A stretch of DNA of 10,188 nt from the NCBI GenBank assembly GCA_900128565.1, contig LT636331.1:1-10188 (forward strand), read 5' to 3'. The notes under the pieces were generated by a model. The model was not told the DNA's origin, ran no database searches, and saw only the letters and a program-made list of their open reading frames with translations. Positions 8,141-10,188 of this stretch are shown here, in pieces. Position 1 is the stretch's first letter; every line of letters begins with the position of its first letter. The position numbers were made by a program, and so were the translations under genes. The DNA comes from Stramenopiles sp. TOSAG23-6. Lineage: Eukaryota; Sar.

Positions 8141-9472
8141 GATTCTAGGGAAGACATCGGATCTCGAACATATTACAATGCGGGTCATAACACAGCAGTG
8201 GTAAAATCAAGCACAGGACCCAGCTCTAGAGGAGTGTCTGATAATACTGAAGAGCGCAGTCATGGTAAGACTAATTTTGATGGCAGAGTCTGGAGGTCTC
8301 CTCCTGTTCACGTATCAAACAAACCTCAGGGACATTTTAGAGAAAATCATGTATCGTATTCAACGAGTATGTACAAGGATTATGGTAATATGCATCGAGA
8401 CTTTCGCTTCACATCATCTCGGGAACTTTCTGAAGGAGCTCGAAGAAAACGTGGTGAAATGTTTACTCGTCAACCAACACAAAAAACCTTTGTGAAACCT
8501 GCTGTACGCCCACTCAAATCTGCGTGGAAGACAACAGAACACGTAAACCCTATAGATATTAGAAGTGCACGGCGTTGGAAAGCTGATGCGAAACCGTTCC
8601 AACCGAAGGATTCGGGAACTATTGATTCTATTGGGCTTCCTGAGAAACATGAACAAATGAGTGGATCTTCGCTATTGATAAATAGTAGCGACCAAGCTAG
8701 TGTAAACAAAAAGACCAAGCCTTCCAAAATAGTATCATCAGAACCGACCATATTGTCAAAATCACTTTCTGTTGCTCCTTGGGCGAATATAAAAAAAGTT
8801 TCAGTACCACTATTATTTGAAGAAAATACGACCAGCCAAGATGTAGAAATCACAAGAAAAAGGAAACAAGCAAACACTTCTGTTTCTCGTGTGAAATCTT
8901 TACATCGTCTGAGTAATCATTATCAACCTCAAATATCTAGTAATACAAATAAGAATCAAAACCCAAGAAAAATTGCGTGGAATCGTGGGTGGGAGGAGGG
9001 AAATATTTCAAACCAACAAAAAGGTCTTCGAATGGCGAATAAACCTAACCCTAATCCTAACACATTACGCTCACGGTATGATTTAGGTAAGACTCAGATT
9101 TTAAAACGTAGTACAAGTGGAACCTCTCCCCAGTCTGCGAAATTAAATGTTTTTGGTGGTATAGGTAAAAAACAAATAAAGAAAACAAATGAAAGAAATA
9201 AAAATAAAAAAAAATTGATTCATACACAAAAAAAAAACAAACTGATTAAAAATACACAAAAAAAAACAGAGAAAAAAAATTTGACCAAATCCACATTCCA
9301 TTCAATGATGAAAGAGTTACATAGCAAAGTTGATCATAGAAAAAATAAATTGGGGTCAAATCATGATTTTATGAAAACTAAGATTCACACAGAAACTCGA
9401 AAGAAGAAGAAAAAATACACTGCATTGAAGCGATCTATTTTGATGGATCGTATGTTTTATATGAATTTCTAA
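8138..9472 (+). CDS. Basic, probably disordered protein of unknown function
   Basis: This is a 444-residue frame from an ATG in good context (A at -3, G at +4) to TAA at 9470-9472. I do not recognise a family. It is rich in Ser, Thr, Asn, Arg and Lys, with no signal peptide, membrane segment or cysteine pattern. Scattered tryptophans sit in short similar contexts (S-A-W-K, R-R-W-K, A-P-W-A, I-A-W-N). R-K-R-K-Q and R-K-K-K-K-K clusters could act as nuclear localisation signals. The last 110 residues are very Lys/Asn-rich, with a repeated K-L-I...T-Q-K-K and A-runs of up to about 10. A GTATGT 5' splice site at 9450 may remove the final codons: splicing to AG at 9530 would replace them with nine others ending at a TAA at 9557 (446 residues). 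A nuclear or nucleic-acid-binding role is inference from charge alone. Confidence 0.75.
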   Translation: MDSREDIGSRTYYNAGHNTAVVKSSTGPSSRGVSDNTEERSHGKTNFDGRVWRSPPVHVSNKPQGHFRENHVSYSTSMYKDYGNMHRDFRFTSSRELSEGARRKRGEMFTRQPTQKTFVKPAVRPLKSAWKTTEHVNPIDIRSARRWKADAKPFQPKDSGTIDSIGLPEKHEQMSGSSLLINSSDQASVNKKTKPSKIVSSEPTILSKSLSVAPWANIKKVSVPLLFEENTTSQDVEITRKRKQANTSVSRVKSLHRLSNHYQPQISSNTNKNQNPRKIAWNRGWEEGNISNQQKGLRMANKPNPNPNTLRSRYDLGKTQILKRSTSGTSPQSAKLNVFGGIGKKQIKKTNERNKNKKKLIHTQKKNKLIKNTQKKTEKKNLTKSTFHSMMKELHSKVDHRKNKLGSNHDFMKTKIHTETRKKKKKYTALKRSILMDRMFYMNF

Positions 9473-9530
9473 TTTATTTTTTTTTGAAATGTTTTTTCGT
9501 ACGAAATTTCGTACCTAACAATTTTTTTAG
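9450..9530 (+). other. Predicted spliceosomal intron A (81 nt)
   Basis: It has GTATGT at 9450-9455, a T-rich body, a branch-site-like CTAAC at 9515-9519 and the first following AG at 9529-9530, 12 nt past the likely branch A. It carries the 33-bp element shared with intron B, including the 16-bp palindrome GTACGAAATTTCGTAC at 9499-9514. It overlaps the end of the basic-protein frame, so either that stop is used in unspliced mRNA or the C-terminus is altered by splicing. Read in frame 1 it is a phase-2 intron. Confidence 0.65.
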
Positions 9531-9597
9531 TTTTTTTTTTGAAATATTTTTTCACATAATATGTGCTTTGAAATGGACTGAGAATCATCCAGGCGAA

Positions 9598-10145
9598 ATG
9601 TTTAACCCCGGATCTGATAATAGTAGTTGTGATAATAGTAAGGATCAAGAGAAAACACATTCCGATTGTGATAATAGTAAGGATCAAGAGAAAACACATC
9701 ATGGGAAAGATCTGGATGGTGACAATGAAAAAGATATAAATGATAGTATTGTAAAGGAGAATATATCTAAGAAAAACAATACCCAGGACGATGATGATGA
9801 TATTCATGAAGAAAAACAGAATGCTGAAGATACGTATGTGAATATTGACACAGAATCATGTATGTTTTATTTTATTTTTTTCAAATTTGATTTTGTTTTC
9901 GTACGAAAGTTTGTACCTAACGATTTAAGAAAAAATATTGTTTTACAATGTATGAACCGCCAAGATACTAAAGAAGCTCTTCATGTTGCTCATTCACCAA
10001 ACGCATCAAAACAATGGCCAGGTCCATCAGCTCATTGGGTATATGAAAAGGTGTACAGTGCTTGCAACGAAGATTCCATGCCAGGTGCGAAATCAATGAT
10101 TGACTTTTATCGCTATATTGCACCCAAATTACGTACAACTATCGT
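9598..10145 (+). CDS. S10 serine carboxypeptidase C-terminal fragment behind an acidic repeat (3' partial, possibly pseudogene or chimera)
   Basis: The likely exons are about 9531-9833 and 9930-10145, joined by an intron of 96 nt. The second exon encodes N-R-Q-D-T-K-E-A-L-H-V, then W-P-G-P-S-A-H-W, C-N-E-D-S-M-P-G and L-R-T-T-I-V. This matches the S10 pattern 'N-x-x-D-V-x-x-A-L-H-V ... C ... S-M ... l-r-x-x-i-Y', just before the Tyr-x-Gly-Asp that would follow in the next exon. S10 enzymes remove C-terminal residues in lysosome/vacuole or outside the cell. Their N-terminal half, with the G-E-S-Y serine motif, is absent: the 444-residue frame upstream does not resemble it. The first exon is acidic and low-complexity, with a duplicated 13-residue unit and an Asp run. 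The frame stays open beyond 9598 upstream (to 9382), so the ATG at 9598 is only the first Met. The family call is fairly sure; the gene model is not. Confidence 0.6.
9628..9699 (+). repeat. Perfect 33-bp direct repeat, period 39 bp
   Basis: Bases 9628-9660 and 9667-9699 are identical. The 39-bp period keeps frame and encodes C-D-N-S-K-D-Q-E-K-T-H plus two variable residues, twice. A shorter related stretch (S-D-N-S-S) precedes them. Perfect identity suggests very recent duplication in an acidic linker. Confidence 0.93.
9834..9929 (+). other. Predicted spliceosomal intron B (96 nt; alternative start 9860)
   Basis: CTAAC at 9917-9921 and AG at 9928-9929 form a clear 3' end, preceded by the element shared with intron A. 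Two GTATGT sites could be the 5' end. The one at 9834 gives a phase-2 intron of 96 nt that keeps the frame into the carboxypeptidase exon. The one at 9860 is followed by TTTTATTTTATT, much like introns A and C, but splicing there (70 nt) would create an immediate TAA. In frame 1 the intron has no stop, so retention also leaves the frame open. Confidence 0.65.
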
Positions 10146-10188
10146 GTATGTTTTTTTTTTTTTTTTAAATTTGAAATTGAATTTATTT
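10146..10188 (+). other. Start of predicted intron C (runs off the window)
   Basis: GTATGT at 10146 is followed by a long T run, resembling intron A and the 9860 site of intron B. The preceding coding sequence ends T-I-V, where S10 proteins continue with Tyr-x-Gly-Asp. A split Val codon here would again be phase 2. The 3' end and the expected shared element lie outside the window. Confidence 0.6.

Noticed and set aside
9044-9061. CCTAAC-CCTAAT-CCTAAC, like a telomere repeat
   Set aside because: Only three degenerate hexamers inside an open reading frame, where they encode P-N-P-N-P-N; no longer array.
9450-9592. Splicing 9449 to 9593 to fuse the basic protein in frame to the acidic exon
   Set aside because: It is the frame-compatible choice, but the AG lies over 70 nt past the CTAAC and skips AGs at 9530 and 9582; kept only as a remote option.
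9469-9807. 112-residue reverse-strand ORF
   Set aside because: It is the antisense of T-rich introns and an acidic exon; composition is Ile/Phe-rich low complexity and no start context or motif supports it.

Overview
The window is eukaryotic nuclear DNA. It is AT-rich, uses the standard stop codons, has short T-rich introns of the GTATGT...CTAAC...AG type, and encodes a very large cysteine-rich membrane protein of a kind common in protists. A microbial eukaryote is the best reading, most likely an alga or a heterotroph from the stramenopiles or a similar group. That placement is inference from style, because no marker gene is present. All three genes lie on the + strand.

Bases 1-7479 are one uninterrupted reading frame of 2,492 codons that is already open at base 1, so the 5' end of the gene lies outside the window. 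It encodes a receptor-like protein. A huge Cys-rich ectodomain combines a 61-62 residue EGC[YF]G module with many ephrin-receptor/GCC2-GCC3-like C-P-x-G-Y-Y-C repeats. This is followed by about seven membrane segments and a basic cytoplasmic tail with Tyr/Ser/Gly and Lys-rich repeats. A 49-bp tandem duplication spans its stop codon.

Bases 7480-8137 are an AT-rich intergenic region with possible poly(A) signals, a GC-rich hairpin and a repeated TGACCCCAC just before the next start. Bases 8138-9472 encode a basic, apparently disordered protein of about 444 residues that I cannot assign to a family. Its last codons overlap a good intron 5' site.

Bases 9450-10188 contain three related introns around two exons. 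The second exon is recognisably the C-terminal part of an S10 serine carboxypeptidase. The N-terminal half of that enzyme, with its catalytic serine, is not in the window, so this is a fragment, a chimera or a pseudogene. The first exon encodes an acidic, recently duplicated repeat.

Nothing in the sequence links the three genes functionally. The most unusual signals are the palindromic element shared by two introns at their branch sites, the headless carboxypeptidase, and the undescribed-looking Cys module of the giant protein.
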